DNA from: Streptomyces sp. DI166
GTDB taxonomy: Bacteria; Actinomycetota; Actinomycetes; Streptomycetales; Streptomycetaceae
Reading direction: 5' to 3'
NCBI RefSeq assembly: GCF_900091315.1
Contig: NZ_FLSP01000006.1
Span: 1-64,000, forward strand
Length of the DNA stretch: 64,000 nt
Both the position numbers and the translations under genes were made by a program. Within the stretch, counting starts at the first letter, position 1; every line of letters begins with the position of its first letter. The notes beneath the pieces were generated by a model. That model was not told the origin of the DNA and ran no database searches. It was given only the letters and a program-made list of their open reading frames with translations. Shown here in pieces: positions 25,160 through 34,400 of this stretch.

Positions 25160-25305
25160 CTGACGAACATCGGTGACACAACATACCGACAGGCGCGTCG
25201 GCAACATCCGATAGGATGCCGACGCCCACGTCGTCAAGTTGCGGCAAAGAGGCGAGCTGGCTCGCCCCGTCGTGTCCTCATTTCCTTCCTCACTCGGAGA
25301 GCTCC

Positions 25306-26433
25306 GTGTTCCTTGCCCTACGCGATCTGCGCTTCGCCCGCGGTCGCTTCGCTCTGATGGGCGCGGTGGTCGCGCTCATCGCCGTACTCGGTGTCCTCCT
25401 GTCCGGGCTCGCCTCCGGGCTGGCGGACGCCGGTATATCCGGGCTGCGCGCGCTGCCCGTGACGCACATGGCCTTCGACGAGAAGGCGACCAGCGAGCAG
25501 TTCTCCCGCTCGACCGTGGAAGAGGAGGACTGGCAGGCGTGGGCCAAGGCCCCGGGAGTGGAGCGCGCGGAGCCGTTCGGGAACACCCTCGCCAATGCCC
25601 AGGTGACCGAGGGCGCCAAGAAGGGCGAGCAGGTCAACCTCGCCGTCTTCGGCATGGCACCGGACTCGCCCCTGGCACCCAGCCCCAGCAAGGGTGAGGG
25701 CCTCAAGGAGGGCAGTACGGGCATCGTGATCACCGAGGAGATCGCCGACCTGGGCGTGGAGATCGGCGATGTGCTGACCGCGGACAAGAGCGAGGTGCGG
25801 CTGAAGGTCGTCGGGCTGGTCGACGACACCGTCTCCTACGGCCACATCGGCGTCGTCTACGCGGGCCTCGACACGTGGCGGCACCTGCACTACGGCCTGC
25901 CCGGCGACCTCCCCGAGGCCGCGAGCCGGCAGGCCACCGCCGTCGCCCTGACCCTGACGCCGGGCGCCGACGTCGCCGCGGTGGAGGAGGCGACCGGGAC
26001 CCGCGCCGAGACCAAGGAGGCCACGTTCGACGCGTCCCCCGGCTACGAGGCAGAGTCGAGCACCATGGCCCTGATCAAGGGCTTCCTTTACGTCATCTCC
26101 GCCCTGGTCATCGGCGCGTTCTTCACTGTCTGGACCGTCCAGCGCAAGCCCGAGATCGCCCTGCTGAAGGCACTGGGCGCCCCCTCCCGGTACATCCTGC
26201 GCGACGCACTCGCCCAGGTCGTGGCCGTGCTCGTCGCAGCCACGGCCCTCGGCACCGCCGTCGGCCTGGCCCTGGGCAGCGCGATGATCGGCAAGGCCCC
26301 CTTTTCCCTCTCCGCCCCGGCCATCGCCACCTCCTCCGGTCTGCTCATCCTCTTCGGCACCGTGGGAGCTGTCGTCGCCGTCCGCCGTATCACCGCCGTC
26401 GACCCCCTGACCGCTCTGGGAGCCACCCGATGA
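25306..26433 (+). CDS. ABC transporter permease, FtsX/MacB type
   Basis: This is a membrane subunit of 375 residues. An N-terminal helix (RFALMGAVVALIAVLGVLLSGLASGLA) is followed by a large external domain (residues about 45-255). Three C-terminal helices follow (LIKGFLYVISALVIGAFFTVW, DALAQVVAVLVAATALGTAVGLAL, and the last before TAVDPLTALGATR). That topology is typical of the MacB-like exporter family involved in drug or envelope functions. The start is GTG 25306 with GGAGAG upstream. Its stop overlaps the ATPase ATG by four bases. The TetR gene downstream probably regulates the pair. Confidence 0.88.
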   Translation: MFLALRDLRFARGRFALMGAVVALIAVLGVLLSGLASGLADAGISGLRALPVTHMAFDEKATSEQFSRSTVEEEDWQAWAKAPGVERAEPFGNTLANAQVTEGAKKGEQVNLAVFGMAPDSPLAPSPSKGEGLKEGSTGIVITEEIADLGVEIGDVLTADKSEVRLKVVGLVDDTVSYGHIGVVYAGLDTWRHLHYGLPGDLPEAASRQATAVALTLTPGADVAAVEEATGTRAETKEATFDASPGYEAESSTMALIKGFLYVISALVIGAFFTVWTVQRKPEIALLKALGAPSRYILRDALAQVVAVLVAATALGTAVGLALGSAMIGKAPFSLSAPAIATSSGLLILFGTVGAVVAVRRITAVDPLTALGATR

Positions 26434-27146
26434 CCACACCCGCCACCGACCAGCAGGCCGCCGCGGACACCGACCGCTCCGGCGGGCTGCGCCTGGACGA
26501 CGTCACCCTCACCCTCGGCGACGGCGACACCGCCGTCACCGCCCTCGACCACGTCGGCCTGACTGTCGCCCCCGGGGAGTTCGTCGCCGTCGTCGGCCCC
26601 TCCGGGTCCGGCAAGTCCAGCCTCCTCGCCGTCGCCGGCGGCCTCCAGCGGCCCACCTCGGGCTCCGTGCACATCGCCGGTACCGAGCTGACCGCCCTGT
26701 CGGACAAGGAACGCACCGCGGCCCGCCTTCGCCACATCGGTTTCGTCTTCCAGCAGTCCAACCTGCTGGCCTCCCTCACCGTCAGGGAACAGCTCCTGCT
26801 GCCCCTGCACATCGCGGGACGCCTCGACTCCGCTGCCCGGGCCCGCGCGGACGAACTCATCGAAGCCGTCGGGCTGACCCACCGCACCGGCGCCCGTCCG
26901 CACCAACTGTCGGGCGGCGAGCGCCAGCGCGCCGGCCTGGCCCGCGCCCTGATGACCTCCCCCGCGGTCCTGCTGGTGGACGAACCCACCTCGGCACTGG
27001 ACCGGGAACGGTCCGCCGAGGCGGTGCGGCTGATCGCCGAACAGACCCATGAGCGCAAGACGGCCACGGTCATGGTCACCCACGACACGGCGATAATGGA
27101 CGCTGCCGACCGGGTGTACGAGATGGTCGACGGCCGCCTGTCCTGA
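26430..27146 (+). CDS. ABC transporter ATP-binding protein (LolD/MacB type)
   Basis: This ATPase of 238 residues drives the preceding permease. The Walker A motif GPSGSGKS is near residue 64, the Q-loop in FVFQQSNLLASLTV, the signature LSGGERQR near 158, Walker B VLLVDEPTSALD and the switch His in VMVTHDTAI. ATGA overlap with the permease implies coupling. The family exports peptides, lipoproteins or drugs, and the substrate here is unknown. Confidence 0.94.
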   Translation: MTTPATDQQAAADTDRSGGLRLDDVTLTLGDGDTAVTALDHVGLTVAPGEFVAVVGPSGSGKSSLLAVAGGLQRPTSGSVHIAGTELTALSDKERTAARLRHIGFVFQQSNLLASLTVREQLLLPLHIAGRLDSAARARADELIEAVGLTHRTGARPHQLSGGERQRAGLARALMTSPAVLLVDEPTSALDRERSAEAVRLIAEQTHERKTATVMVTHDTAIMDAADRVYEMVDGRLS

Positions 27147-27207
27147 CAGGAACGCCGACCGGCGCCGCACGCCCGGCCCTGTCCACCCCTCCAGGAGCCC
27201 ACGCCGC

Positions 27208-27783
27208 ATGCCGAAGATCAACGCCTCGACCGTCGCCGAGCACCGTGCCCAGCAACGTGAGGCGCTGATCGGGGCGGCGATCGACATCCTGGTCAACGAG
27301 GGCGCCGCCGCCGTCACACCGGCGGCGGTCGGCGCCCGCGCGGGCCTGGCCCGCTCCAGCGTCTATCAGTACTTCGACTCCTCGGCGGCTCTCCTGGCCA
27401 CCATCACGGAGGAAGCCTTCCGGCGCTCCAACGAGGCCCTCACCCGTGCTATGGCCGACGCGAACGGACCCCTGGAACGCGTCGAGGCGTTCTTCGCGGA
27501 AAGCCTCCGCCTGGGCGCCGAAGGCGCACACCGGCCCGCCGTCGCCCTCATGAACGCGGGTCTTCCCCCGGCCTGCCAGCAACGGCTGATGGAACTCCAC
27601 CTGGACCAGGTCGAACCGTTCCGCGCCGCCGTCCGCGAACTCGGCGCCCCCGAGCCCGCGCTCACGGCCGACCTGATCGCCGGAATGCTGCACACCGCCT
27701 TGAGTGCCGTCGAGAACGGCACTCCCCTCGATACAGTCACCCAGCGCACCCTCGCACTCGTGCGCCGCTGCCTCACGCAGTAA
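27208..27783 (+). CDS. TetR-family regulator, likely of the ABC exporter
   Basis: This repressor has 191 residues. The N-terminal helix-turn-helix is AAIDILVNEGAAAVTPAAVGARAGLARSSVYQYFDSSAALLA. A helical effector domain follows with LNAGLPPACQQRLMELHLDQVEPFRAAV. It begins 61 bp after the ATPase gene on the same strand, so it is probably the third gene of the operon and controls it. A ligand that the exporter removes is the usual inducer in such sets (inference). Confidence 0.9.
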   Translation: MPKINASTVAEHRAQQREALIGAAIDILVNEGAAAVTPAAVGARAGLARSSVYQYFDSSAALLATITEEAFRRSNEALTRAMADANGPLERVEAFFAESLRLGAEGAHRPAVALMNAGLPPACQQRLMELHLDQVEPFRAAVRELGAPEPALTADLIAGMLHTALSAVENGTPLDTVTQRTLALVRRCLTQ

Positions 27784-27861
27784 GGGCCCTGAAGCCCCGC
27801 GCCGGTTCAGACTCAGGATCCGCTCGCACAACTGCACGGAAGCGGCCTGTCCGAGCGAACA

Positions 27862-27927
27862 GGGCCATTGGTCCCAGTCCCCGGGTCCTGACAGGGACCG
27901 GTCGACCCTACCGGGACCAGGGGGCCC
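27862..27927 (+). promoter_or_regulatory. Cluster of GGGACC-type boxes before ctaD
   Basis: GGGCCATTGGTCCC (27862-27875) reads GGGACCAATGGCCC on the other strand, matching the GGGAC-N4-G-N-CCC plan of DosR/OsdR hypoxia boxes as I recall it. Two further GGGACC...CCC stretches follow at 27894-27908 and 27913-27927 with one extra base each. The first is the better match. Confidence 0.35.
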
Positions 27928-28005
27928 TGCGGTGATCATGTGGTGGCGGCCGGGAGGGCCAGGCCACTCCCGTTCGCTGTTGGCACTTCCCGGCTCGTGA
28001 AGGAC

Positions 28006-29733
28006 ATGAGCACTTGGGGAGGACGACGTCCGGTGGACGAGGCACAAATAGAGCAGGTGGGGATCGCGCGGCCGAGCGCTGTGAGCCCTGCGGGCGGGGA
28101 CCCCGGCGAACGGGGACACGAACCGGCCCACCGGGCGTCCTGGGTGGACTGGCTGACGACGACCGACCACAAGAAGATCGGGACGATGTACCTGGTCTCC
28201 GCGTTCGTCTTCTTCATCGTCGGCGGCGTGATGGCGCTGATGATGCGCGCCGAACTCGCCCGCCCCGGCATGCAGATCATGTCGAACGAGCAGTTCAACC
28301 AGGCCTTCACCATGCACGGCTCGGTCATGCTGCTGCTGTTCGCGATGCCGCTGTTCACCGGATTCGCCAACTGGATCATGCCGCTCCAGATCGGCGCCCC
28401 GGACGTGGCGTTCCCGCGGCTGAACATGCTGGCCTTCTGGCTGTTCCTGTTCGGCTCGCTCATCGCGGCGGGCGGCTTCCTTACCCCGGGCGGTGCCGCC
28501 GACTTCGGCTGGTTCCTGTACGCCCCGCTGTCCAACGAGGTCTACTCGCCCGGTATCGGCGCCGACCTGTGGATCATGGGCGTGGCCCTGTCCGGCTTCG
28601 GCTCGATCGCGGGCGCGGTCAACTTCATCACCACGATCATCTGCATGCGCGCCCCCGGCCTGACCATGTTCCGCATGCCGATCTTCACCTGGAACGTCCT
28701 GCTGACCGGCGTTCTGATCCTCATGGTGTTCCCGGTGTTGGCGGCCGCGCTGTTCGCCCTCGAATGCGACCGCCGGTTCGGCAGCCACATATTCGATGCC
28801 GCCAACGGCGGCGCACTGCTGTGGCAGCACTTGTTCTGGTTCTTCGGTCACCCCGAGGTGTACATCCTGGCGCTGCCGTTCTTCGGCATCGTCTCCGAGG
28901 TCATCCCGGTCTTCAGCCGTAAGCCGATGTTCGGCTACATGGGCCTGATCGGCGCCACGATCGCCATCGCCGGCCTGTCGGTGACGGTGTGGGCGCACCA
29001 CATGTACGTCACCGGCGGTGTCCTGCTGCCGTTCTTCTCCTTCATGACCTTCCTGATCGCGGTGCCGACAGGTGTGAAGTTCTTCAACTGGATCGGCACT
29101 ATGTGGAAGGGCTCACTGAGCTTCGAGACCCCGATGCTGTGGGCCACCGGCTTCCTGGTCACCTTCACCTTCGGTGGCCTGACCGGCGTCATCCTGGCCT
29201 CGCCGCCGCTGGACTTCCATGTGTCCGACACCTACTTCGTCGTCGCCCACTTCCACTACACGCTCTTCGGCACGGTGGTGTACGCGATGTTCGCCGGATT
29301 CCACTTCTGGTGGCCGAAGTTCACCGGCAAGATGCTCGACGAACGCCTCGGCAAGATCACCTTCTGGACGCTCACGGTCGGCTTCCACGGCACCTTCCTC
29401 GTCCAGCATTGGCTCGGCGCCGAGGGCATGCCGCGCCGCTACGCCGACTACCTCGCGGCCGACGGCTTCACCGCCCTCAACACCCTGTCCTCGATCGGCT
29501 CGTTCGTCCTCGGCCTGTCGCTGCTGCCGTTCTTCTACAACGTCTGGAAGACCGCCAAGTACGGCAAGAAGATCGAGGTGGACGACCCCTGGGGCTACGG
29601 CCGTTCCCTGGAGTGGGCCACCTCCTGCCCGCCCCCGCGGCACAACTTCACCACCCTGCCGCGAATCCGCTCCGAGTCCCCGGCGTTCGACCTGCACCAC
29701 CCCGAGATCGCCGAGCTCGAAACGGCGAGCTGA
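28006..29733 (+). CDS. ctaD: Cytochrome c oxidase subunit I (isolated copy)
   Basis: This is the catalytic haem-copper subunit of the aa3-type oxidase, with about 575 residues and twelve membrane helices. The low-spin haem His is seen in [12 protein letters not shown]. The CuB and cross-linked Tyr region is [18 protein letters not shown], with HH in [11 protein letters not shown]. The high-spin haem and second low-spin His are in [29 protein letters not shown]. The start at ATG 28006 has GAAGGA close upstream; GTG 28033 behind GGGGAGG is an alternative. Subunits II, III and the qcr genes are absent, so this is a second, stand-alone subunit I. GGGACC boxes upstream hint at control by oxygen. 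Confidence 0.93.
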   Translation: MSTWGGRRPVDEAQIEQVGIARPSAVSPAGGDPGERGHEPAHRASWVDWLTTTDHKKIGTMYLVSAFVFFIVGGVMALMMRAELARPGMQIMSNEQFNQAFTMHGSVMLLLFAMPLFTGFANWIMPLQIGAPDVAFPRLNMLAFWLFLFGSLIAAGGFLTPGGAADFGWFLYAPLSNEVYSPGIGADLWIMGVALSGFGSIAGAVNFITTIICMRAPGLTMFRMPIFTWNVLLTGVLILMVFPVLAAALFALECDRRFGSHIFDAANGGALLWQHLFWFFGHPEVYILALPFFGIVSEVIPVFSRKPMFGYMGLIGATIAIAGLSVTVWAHHMYVTGGVLLPFFSFMTFLIAVPTGVKFFNWIGTMWKGSLSFETPMLWATGFLVTFTFGGLTGVILASPPLDFHVSDTYFVVAHFHYTLFGTVVYAMFAGFHFWWPKFTGKMLDERLGKITFWTLTVGFHGTFLVQHWLGAEGMPRRYADYLAADGFTALNTLSSIGSFVLGLSLLPFFYNVWKTAKYGKKIEVDDPWGYGRSLEWATSCPPPRHNFTTLPRIRSESPAFDLHHPEIAELETAS

Positions 29734-29735
29734 CC

Positions 29736-30281
29736 ATGGCCCACGCCATATGGGCACTCGGCGTCGCGACCGTGACCGCCGCGGGCTGCGTCTGGTACGT
29801 CCCCGCCCTCGCCGACCTGCGCGCGGGGGCGGACCGGCCGGTGTCCCGCCGCACCGCGGCGGCCGCCTGCCTGAGCGGCTGGAGCACGGCCGGGATCATC
29901 GCCGTACTGCTGATGCTGGCCGAGGCGTGGTGGCTTCCCGCCGCCGTGGCTGGCGCGGGCGCCGCCGTCACCGTCGCGCTGCGGGTGTGCGCGGCGGTGC
30001 AGCACCGGCGCGAGACACACGAGGCCGCCCGCCAGTGGTCGCAGCTGAGCCAGGGGCAGCCCCTGCCCGGTCCCGACCCCTCCCGGCGCGTGGTCGCCGT
30101 CCTCGTGGGCACCGGCCTCACCACCGGGGCGGTCACCGCGATCCTCAGGGTGGCCGCCGGTCCGGAGGACGGCTCGGCCTGGCTGGCGGCGCTCGTCCTG
30201 CCGACCGGTGTGGTCGCGGTCTTCCTCACCCTCGCGATCACCTACGTGCGCACGACCCGGCGCACACCGCCCCGAACCTGA
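29736..30281 (+). CDS. Small integral membrane protein next to ctaD
   Basis: This 181-residue protein starts two bases after the ctaD stop. It has four or five likely membrane helices (MAHAIWALGVATVTAAGCVWYVPAL, TAGIIAVLLMLAEAWWLPAAVAGAGAAVTVAL, VVAVLVGTGLTTGAVTAIL, WLAALVLPTGVVAVFLTLAITYV) and a basic cytoplasmic loop. I recognise no family. Its tight linkage to ctaD suggests an assembly or accessory role for that oxidase (inference). Confidence 0.8.
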   Translation: MAHAIWALGVATVTAAGCVWYVPALADLRAGADRPVSRRTAAAACLSGWSTAGIIAVLLMLAEAWWLPAAVAGAGAAVTVALRVCAAVQHRRETHEAARQWSQLSQGQPLPGPDPSRRVVAVLVGTGLTTGAVTAILRVAAGPEDGSAWLAALVLPTGVVAVFLTLAITYVRTTRRTPPRT

Positions 30282-30291
30282 GGCCCGGGGT

Positions 30292-30804
30292 TCACACTTC
30301 CCAGTCCCAGGAACCGATGTAGGCGGCCCGGCCGGTGCGCCGGGCCTCCATGGCCGCCTCCAGACGGACGAAGTCCCGCTCGGGCATGAGCGGCCGCCAC
30401 TGTGCGAGCGGCAGGGCCAGCACCTCGGAGTGCTCGCCCGGATCGAGCCGGATGCCCTTGATCTGCCGCTCCGTGAGACGCCCCCCGTCGAACACGAAAC
30501 CGGCCGTGGCGTACGGCCATTGCGCCCCGGGCAATCCGAACACCGCTGCCAGCAGCCGTGGAGGCCCCGGTACGACGATCCCGGTCTCCTCCTCGCACTC
30601 GCGCACCGCCGTCTCCCACGGCCGCTCACCCGCCTCGGCAGTCCCACCGGGCCACTGCCAGGGGTGTACCTCCACCGAGTACACGGAGCGCAACTGCACC
30701 GGCTGGTCACGCTCGTCGGTGAAGAAGACGGCACCGAACATCGTCGCCTTCGGCAGCGTCTCGGCGTACACCTCGGGGGGAAGCCAGGTGGGGTTCTGGG
30801 TCAT
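30292..30804 (-). CDS. NUDIX hydrolase
   Basis: This 170-residue enzyme has the full Nudix box from GTAEAGERPWETAV through RECEEETGI at about residues 54-76, in the order G-x5-E-x7-REUXEEXGU. The three Glu of REcEEe bind the metal used to hydrolyse a nucleoside diphosphate linked to another group. The substrate is not evident. GGAG lies upstream of the ATG. It shares a minus-strand run with the methyltransferase gene, 60 bp apart. Confidence 0.93.
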   Translation of the reverse strand: MTQNPTWLPPEVYAETLPKATMFGAVFFTDERDQPVQLRSVYSVEVHPWQWPGGTAEAGERPWETAVRECEEETGIVVPGPPRLLAAVFGLPGAQWPYATAGFVFDGGRLTERQIKGIRLDPGEHSEVLALPLAQWRPLMPERDFVRLEAAMEARRTGRAAYIGSWDWEV

Positions 30805-30864
30805 GTAGTGCTCCGTGCGGTCGGGTTGGGGAATTCGGTAGAGGTTCCGGGGTGCGCAGGCGGG

Positions 30865-31557
30865 TCAGGCTGCCGTCCGGTGGGACACGTACAGCCGGTA
30901 CGAGGCACGGTTGTCCGCCTCCGGGGCGTCGATCGCGGTGACCGAGTCCAGGACGAGCCCGTGCTCGGCGAGGAGCCCCTCCCACAACTGCGGCGTGAGG
31001 ACCCACATGTGCCCGGGGAGTTCCTGGTCGGTGCCGGGCAGCCGCAGCGCCTCGGGTCGTGCGATCACGGCGTCCGAGGGGCCGTCGCCACGGGAGTTGG
31101 TGTGCAGGACGCTGAAGACGAAGCGTCCGCCGGGCTTGAGCCCCTGGGCCAGAGCGGGCAGGAGCCGACACGGATCCGTGAAGTGCACGGCGCTGACGGA
31201 GTAGATCAGGTCGTACGGGTCGGCGTCGCTCAAGTGGGCAACGGCGTCGGCGCACACCAGGTGCAGGCCGGGCGTACCGGGGTATCGGGCGACTGCGCGC
31301 TGGTGCTGGGTGGGGGAGGAGTCGACGGCGGTGACCGACGCGCCCATGGCCGCCACGGATGCGGCATGCCGGCCGAGCCCACTGCCGAGTTCGAGCACGC
31401 GCAGGCCCCGTACCTCCTCCAGCACCTCACTGCCGGGCCCGACCCCGGTGATGGTCCATGCCCACTGGTCAAGCTCAGGCAGCACGACGTCTCGCGTGAG
31501 CTGATGGGCGCCGTACGCGGTCCAGGTGTCCAGATTCTGCGTCTCGTAGTCGGGCAC
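30865..31557 (-). CDS. Class I SAM-dependent methyltransferase
   Basis: This 230-residue protein has the Rossmann methyltransferase motifs. Motif I is LRVLELGSGLGRHAASVA, motif II the acidic end of VTAVDSS, then HLVCADAVAHL, YDLIYSVSAVHF and LKPGGRFVFSVLH. The start is moved to GTG 31557 (MPDYETQNLDTW) because GAGGAGCACC precedes it; the longer frame to 31620 lacks a ribosome site. The acceptor substrate is unknown. Confidence 0.88.
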   Translation of the reverse strand: MPDYETQNLDTWTAYGAHQLTRDVVLPELDQWAWTITGVGPGSEVLEEVRGLRVLELGSGLGRHAASVAAMGASVTAVDSSPTQHQRAVARYPGTPGLHLVCADAVAHLSDADPYDLIYSVSAVHFTDPCRLLPALAQGLKPGGRFVFSVLHTNSRGDGPSDAVIARPEALRLPGTDQELPGHMWVLTPQLWEGLLAEHGLVLDSVTAIDAPEADNRASYRLYVSHRTAA

Positions 31558-31811
31558 GGTGCTCCTCGTCGACGCCGGCTCGGTCACACGGATCAACGAC
31601 CCCGCCCGGAGTTCGAACACATGTGTTTCGGACGGACCTGGAACCCCGCGATAGAGCGCGCGGCGGAGCTTGTGCGATGCACCGACCCTTGCCGCGCAAC
31701 GGGCACGACTCCGGTCCGGGGTGGCCGAAACGCCGAGGGTGTCACCCCGAGTTGGACCTCGTAGGTGTCGTCCGGAGGCCGCGCCTGCTCCAGGCCGTCC
31801 CTGGTCGTGAA

Positions 31812-32591
31812 CTACTCCTCGGGCTCCCAGGCCCGCAGCAGGTCCAGCAGTTCGGCTTCTCCGTCGACCCGCAGGTCTTCGGCCCGGATGCGGTCGTAGA
31901 GGTAGAGCACCAGTTCACTTGCCGTGCCGGTGACGGAGACGCCGCTTGTGTCCGGGTCCTCGGCGGTGCGGGGAAGGCGGGTAACGCGTGCTCCGTTCGC
32001 GTCGACCGTGAGGCGCCAGGAGAAGCCCTCCGTGGTGTGGAAGTCGAAGGCGGTGGGTTTGTGGGGCCAGGCGGCCGTCGTCGCGCAGCAGGTGGACAGG
32101 AACTCGTCGACACCGTCGAGTGCCACGTCGTCCGGAAGCGGCTGCGGGGCGCCGAGGGCGACCTGAACGTCGTAGGTGTGCACCGTGGTCTCCTGGACCC
32201 GGTGCCGGGCGACGCCGGCGGCGTTCTGCGGCGACTGCGACGCAGGCCACCACGTCCAGCAGCCGCCCTCCTGACCCGCCTCGCGCAGAGCATTGAGGAG
32301 TGTCCGCGTCGACTCGGCCAGCCATGCCAGCAGGGCCTCGGGCTCGCGCGGCGGGGTCAGGGCCGCCCGCGCGGCGAGGGCCTCGGGCGCCGGGGCATCG
32401 GCGGGTCCCGCACCGACCAGGGCGGCCCAGTAGCGGTCGCCTCCGCCCAAGTGCTGCGCCAGGTCGAACAGGGTCCACCCGGGGCAGGTCGGCACTGGTG
32501 CGTCCAGGCTGGGGGCGGAGCCGAGCGTCGCGCGGAAGTCGACGGAGCGTTCGTCTATCAGGCGCAGGAGGCCGGAGAACTCAGGTGTCAT
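31812..32591 (-). CDS. Maleylpyruvate isomerase-family, mycothiol-dependent (DinB superfamily) protein
   Basis: This 259-residue protein combines the N-terminal four-helix MDMPI/DinB domain (VPTCPGWTLFDLAQHLGGGDRYW, with the metal-binding His, and VARHRVQETTVHTYDVQ supplying further His) with a C-terminal sterol-carrier-like domain (residues about 160-259). The family uses mycothiol, the actinobacterial thiol, for isomerisation or transfer reactions. The substrate is open. An ATG at 32591 and a GTG two codons earlier are both possible starts. Confidence 0.88.
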   Translation of the reverse strand: MTPEFSGLLRLIDERSVDFRATLGSAPSLDAPVPTCPGWTLFDLAQHLGGGDRYWAALVGAGPADAPAPEALAARAALTPPREPEALLAWLAESTRTLLNALREAGQEGGCWTWWPASQSPQNAAGVARHRVQETTVHTYDVQVALGAPQPLPDDVALDGVDEFLSTCCATTAAWPHKPTAFDFHTTEGFSWRLTVDANGARVTRLPRTAEDPDTSGVSVTGTASELVLYLYDRIRAEDLRVDGEAELLDLLRAWEPEE

Positions 32592-32659
32592 GGTCACCTA
32601 GGGTGCCTATCACCACGTCGCGGCGCATGTACAGCGAGTTTCCCGGCCCGGCCGCCTGA

Positions 32660-33391
32660 TCAGCCAACTGCCGGGAGTTCCCGGGCGAAGCGGCGGACCG
32701 CGTCCGTGAAGGCGTCTGGGGCGTCGAAGTTGGCGAGATGCCGCGCTCGCGGGACCAACTCGATACGGGCGTCGGGATGCGCGCGGGCGAACTCCGCCTC
32801 GCCGGACCGGAAGGCGGGGTCCCTCTCGCCGTTGAGAATCAGAACAGGGGCTTGTACGAAGCGCATTGAGTCCGCGTCGAAGCGTCCCAGTACCTCGTCC
32901 CAGGCTGCGGGCAGGGTGTGGAAGGCGTAGCCGGAACGGATGGTCGCCTCGACAACTTCCGGCGGATAGAGCCGCCGCAGGAACCGGTCGTGCCACTGGG
33001 TGAGCCGGTCCGCCGGTATGCGGGGGACCAGTCTTGCGACCCAGCGATAGGGCGTTGCCCAGAGGCCGCGCGTGGAGGCGCTGGCACCGGCGAGGACCAG
33101 CCCGCGCAGGCGTTTCGGGTGGCGGCGTGCGAACTCCAGCGAGGCGTATCCGCCGAGTGAGTGCCCGACGACCAGAGCCGGGCCATGGCCGAGCGAGTCC
33201 ACCGCGGAGGCGATGATCTCGGTCGCGCTGTTCAGGCTCCAGGGTTCGGCCGAACGCTTGGCGTGGCCCGGCAGATCGACGGCGAGAACCGGGAACTCGT
33301 CCTGGAGTGCGGCGAGTTGCATGCTCCACTGTCCAGCGCTGAAGCGTGTGCCGTGCACGAACACAATGGGCACTGCGTCCGCTGCCGTCAT
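32660..33391 (-). CDS. Alpha/beta-hydrolase
   Basis: This 243-residue cytoplasmic hydrolase has the oxyanion motif FVHGTRFSAGQW near the start, the nucleophile Ser in VVGHSLGGYAS near residue 94, the catalytic Asp in LNGERDPAF and the His in PRARHLANFDAP. The start ATG 33391 has GGGGGAG upstream. The family covers esterases, lipases and C-C hydrolases, and nothing in the context fixes the substrate. It is divergent from the histone-fold gene with 137 bp between. Confidence 0.9.
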   Translation of the reverse strand: MTAADAVPIVFVHGTRFSAGQWSMQLAALQDEFPVLAVDLPGHAKRSAEPWSLNSATEIIASAVDSLGHGPALVVGHSLGGYASLEFARRHPKRLRGLVLAGASASTRGLWATPYRWVARLVPRIPADRLTQWHDRFLRRLYPPEVVEATIRSGYAFHTLPAAWDEVLGRFDADSMRFVQAPVLILNGERDPAFRSGEAEFARAHPDARIELVPRARHLANFDAPDAFTDAVRRFARELPAVG

Positions 33392-33528
33392 CAACTCCCC
33401 CAAGGATGTGGCGTCCGGCCGACTGTACCAAGCCGGTTGATCATGGTGCCGGGCCTGAATGGTGGCTGGGGCAGCATGGTGAAGTCTGGGCCTTTGACAA
33501 CTCCGACAACAGGGGAGGGCTCCATCCG

Positions 33529-34284
33529 ATGACCACCCGGCTCGCACATCCTGAGCGCCACGACTGCAACACCGCCTTGACGCCGCACTCCGCGCCGTTC
33601 AAGCCCTCCCTCGTCAAAGCGGTGCTGAGGGACGTGACTTGGATGCACGTCTCGCAAGCTGCCGTGTGCGCCGCCGCCTCGGTGACACGGACCGTGCTGA
33701 CGGAGATCATCGCGGGTGCGAGGAGGGCGGCGGCCGAGGAAGCGCGAAGGAAGCTGATCCCCAGGGACCTTCTCTCGGCGATCGACCGGAACGTCGAGGT
33801 CGAGGTGGGGACCAAGTGGTACGACCACAGCCCGACGTTCTGGGGCCTGACCGGTGTCCGGTACGACGCCGATGGCGTCGTCGTGCCGCGCAAGGGCAAG
33901 GGGGCGCCCAAACCGAGTGCCTTGGTCGGCGCCCACAGGTTCGAGGCCGGAGTCAAGAAGCTGCTGCGGAGCCAGGGTGTCACTGCTGTCCCTGTCATGG
34001 TCCGCGACCTGGACGGAATCGCGAGCGCGTTCCTGACGGACCTTGCCCGGGACGCGGTCATGGTCGTCCGTGAGGGCGGGGTCAAGCGCTTCGGTGCGGT
34101 AGCCCTGGCGATGCCGGGTGAGTCGGCCCCACCGCCGCACCTCAAGGATTCGCCGGCTCTCTCCACGCGCAGGGGGGACGGGCGGACCATCGGCAAGGAC
34201 GACATCCTTGCGGCCACCACGATGCAGTTGTTCGGCGGTGTCAGGGAACGAGCCCTCACCGAGGCACAGGGGGCGACACAGTAG
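33529..34284 (+). CDS. Putative double histone-fold protein, 251 aa
   Basis: No named bacterial family comes to mind, but the sequence reads as two fused histone folds. Fold 1 (residues about 24-87) aligns without gaps to eukaryotic H2A over helix 2, loop 2 and helix 3: TEIIAGARRAAAEEARRK then LIPRDLLSAI against H2A TRIIPRHLQLAI. I count 11 identities over 27 positions by eye. Fold 2 (about 136-236) has FEAGVKKLLRSQGV as helix 1 and GIASAFLTDLARDAVMVVRE as helix 2 (compare H4 FLENVIRDAV). After an insert of about 35 residues comes GRTIGKDDILAATTMQLFGG as loop 2 and helix 3. Basic residues are frequent in loops. The ATG is preceded by AGGGGAGGG. It probably binds DNA as an intramolecular dimer (inference). 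Confidence 0.7.
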   Translation: MTTRLAHPERHDCNTALTPHSAPFKPSLVKAVLRDVTWMHVSQAAVCAAASVTRTVLTEIIAGARRAAAEEARRKLIPRDLLSAIDRNVEVEVGTKWYDHSPTFWGLTGVRYDADGVVVPRKGKGAPKPSALVGAHRFEAGVKKLLRSQGVTAVPVMVRDLDGIASAFLTDLARDAVMVVREGGVKRFGAVALAMPGESAPPPHLKDSPALSTRRGDGRTIGKDDILAATTMQLFGGVRERALTEAQGATQ

Positions 34285-34400
34285 GCCATCCGATGGAGAG
34301 CCTCGTGATCGCGGGCGTGCATACCGCGTCCACACCCGGTCCGTGTCGATGATCACTTGAGATGACATGCCGGACGACGGCGATCCGCTCGGAGGCCACA

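Noticed and set aside
31812..32591. The mycothiol-dependent isomerase-like protein as the missing maleylacetoacetate isomerase of the tyrosine route
   Set aside because: It is 28 kb from hmgA, the family is very large in streptomycetes, and nothing in the context links it to tyrosine breakdown.
33529..34284. HU/IHF-type or Lsr2-type nucleoid protein
   Set aside because: There is no beta-arm motif or AT-hook. The helix spacing and the LIPRDLL and RTIGKDDILAA segments fit histone folds instead.
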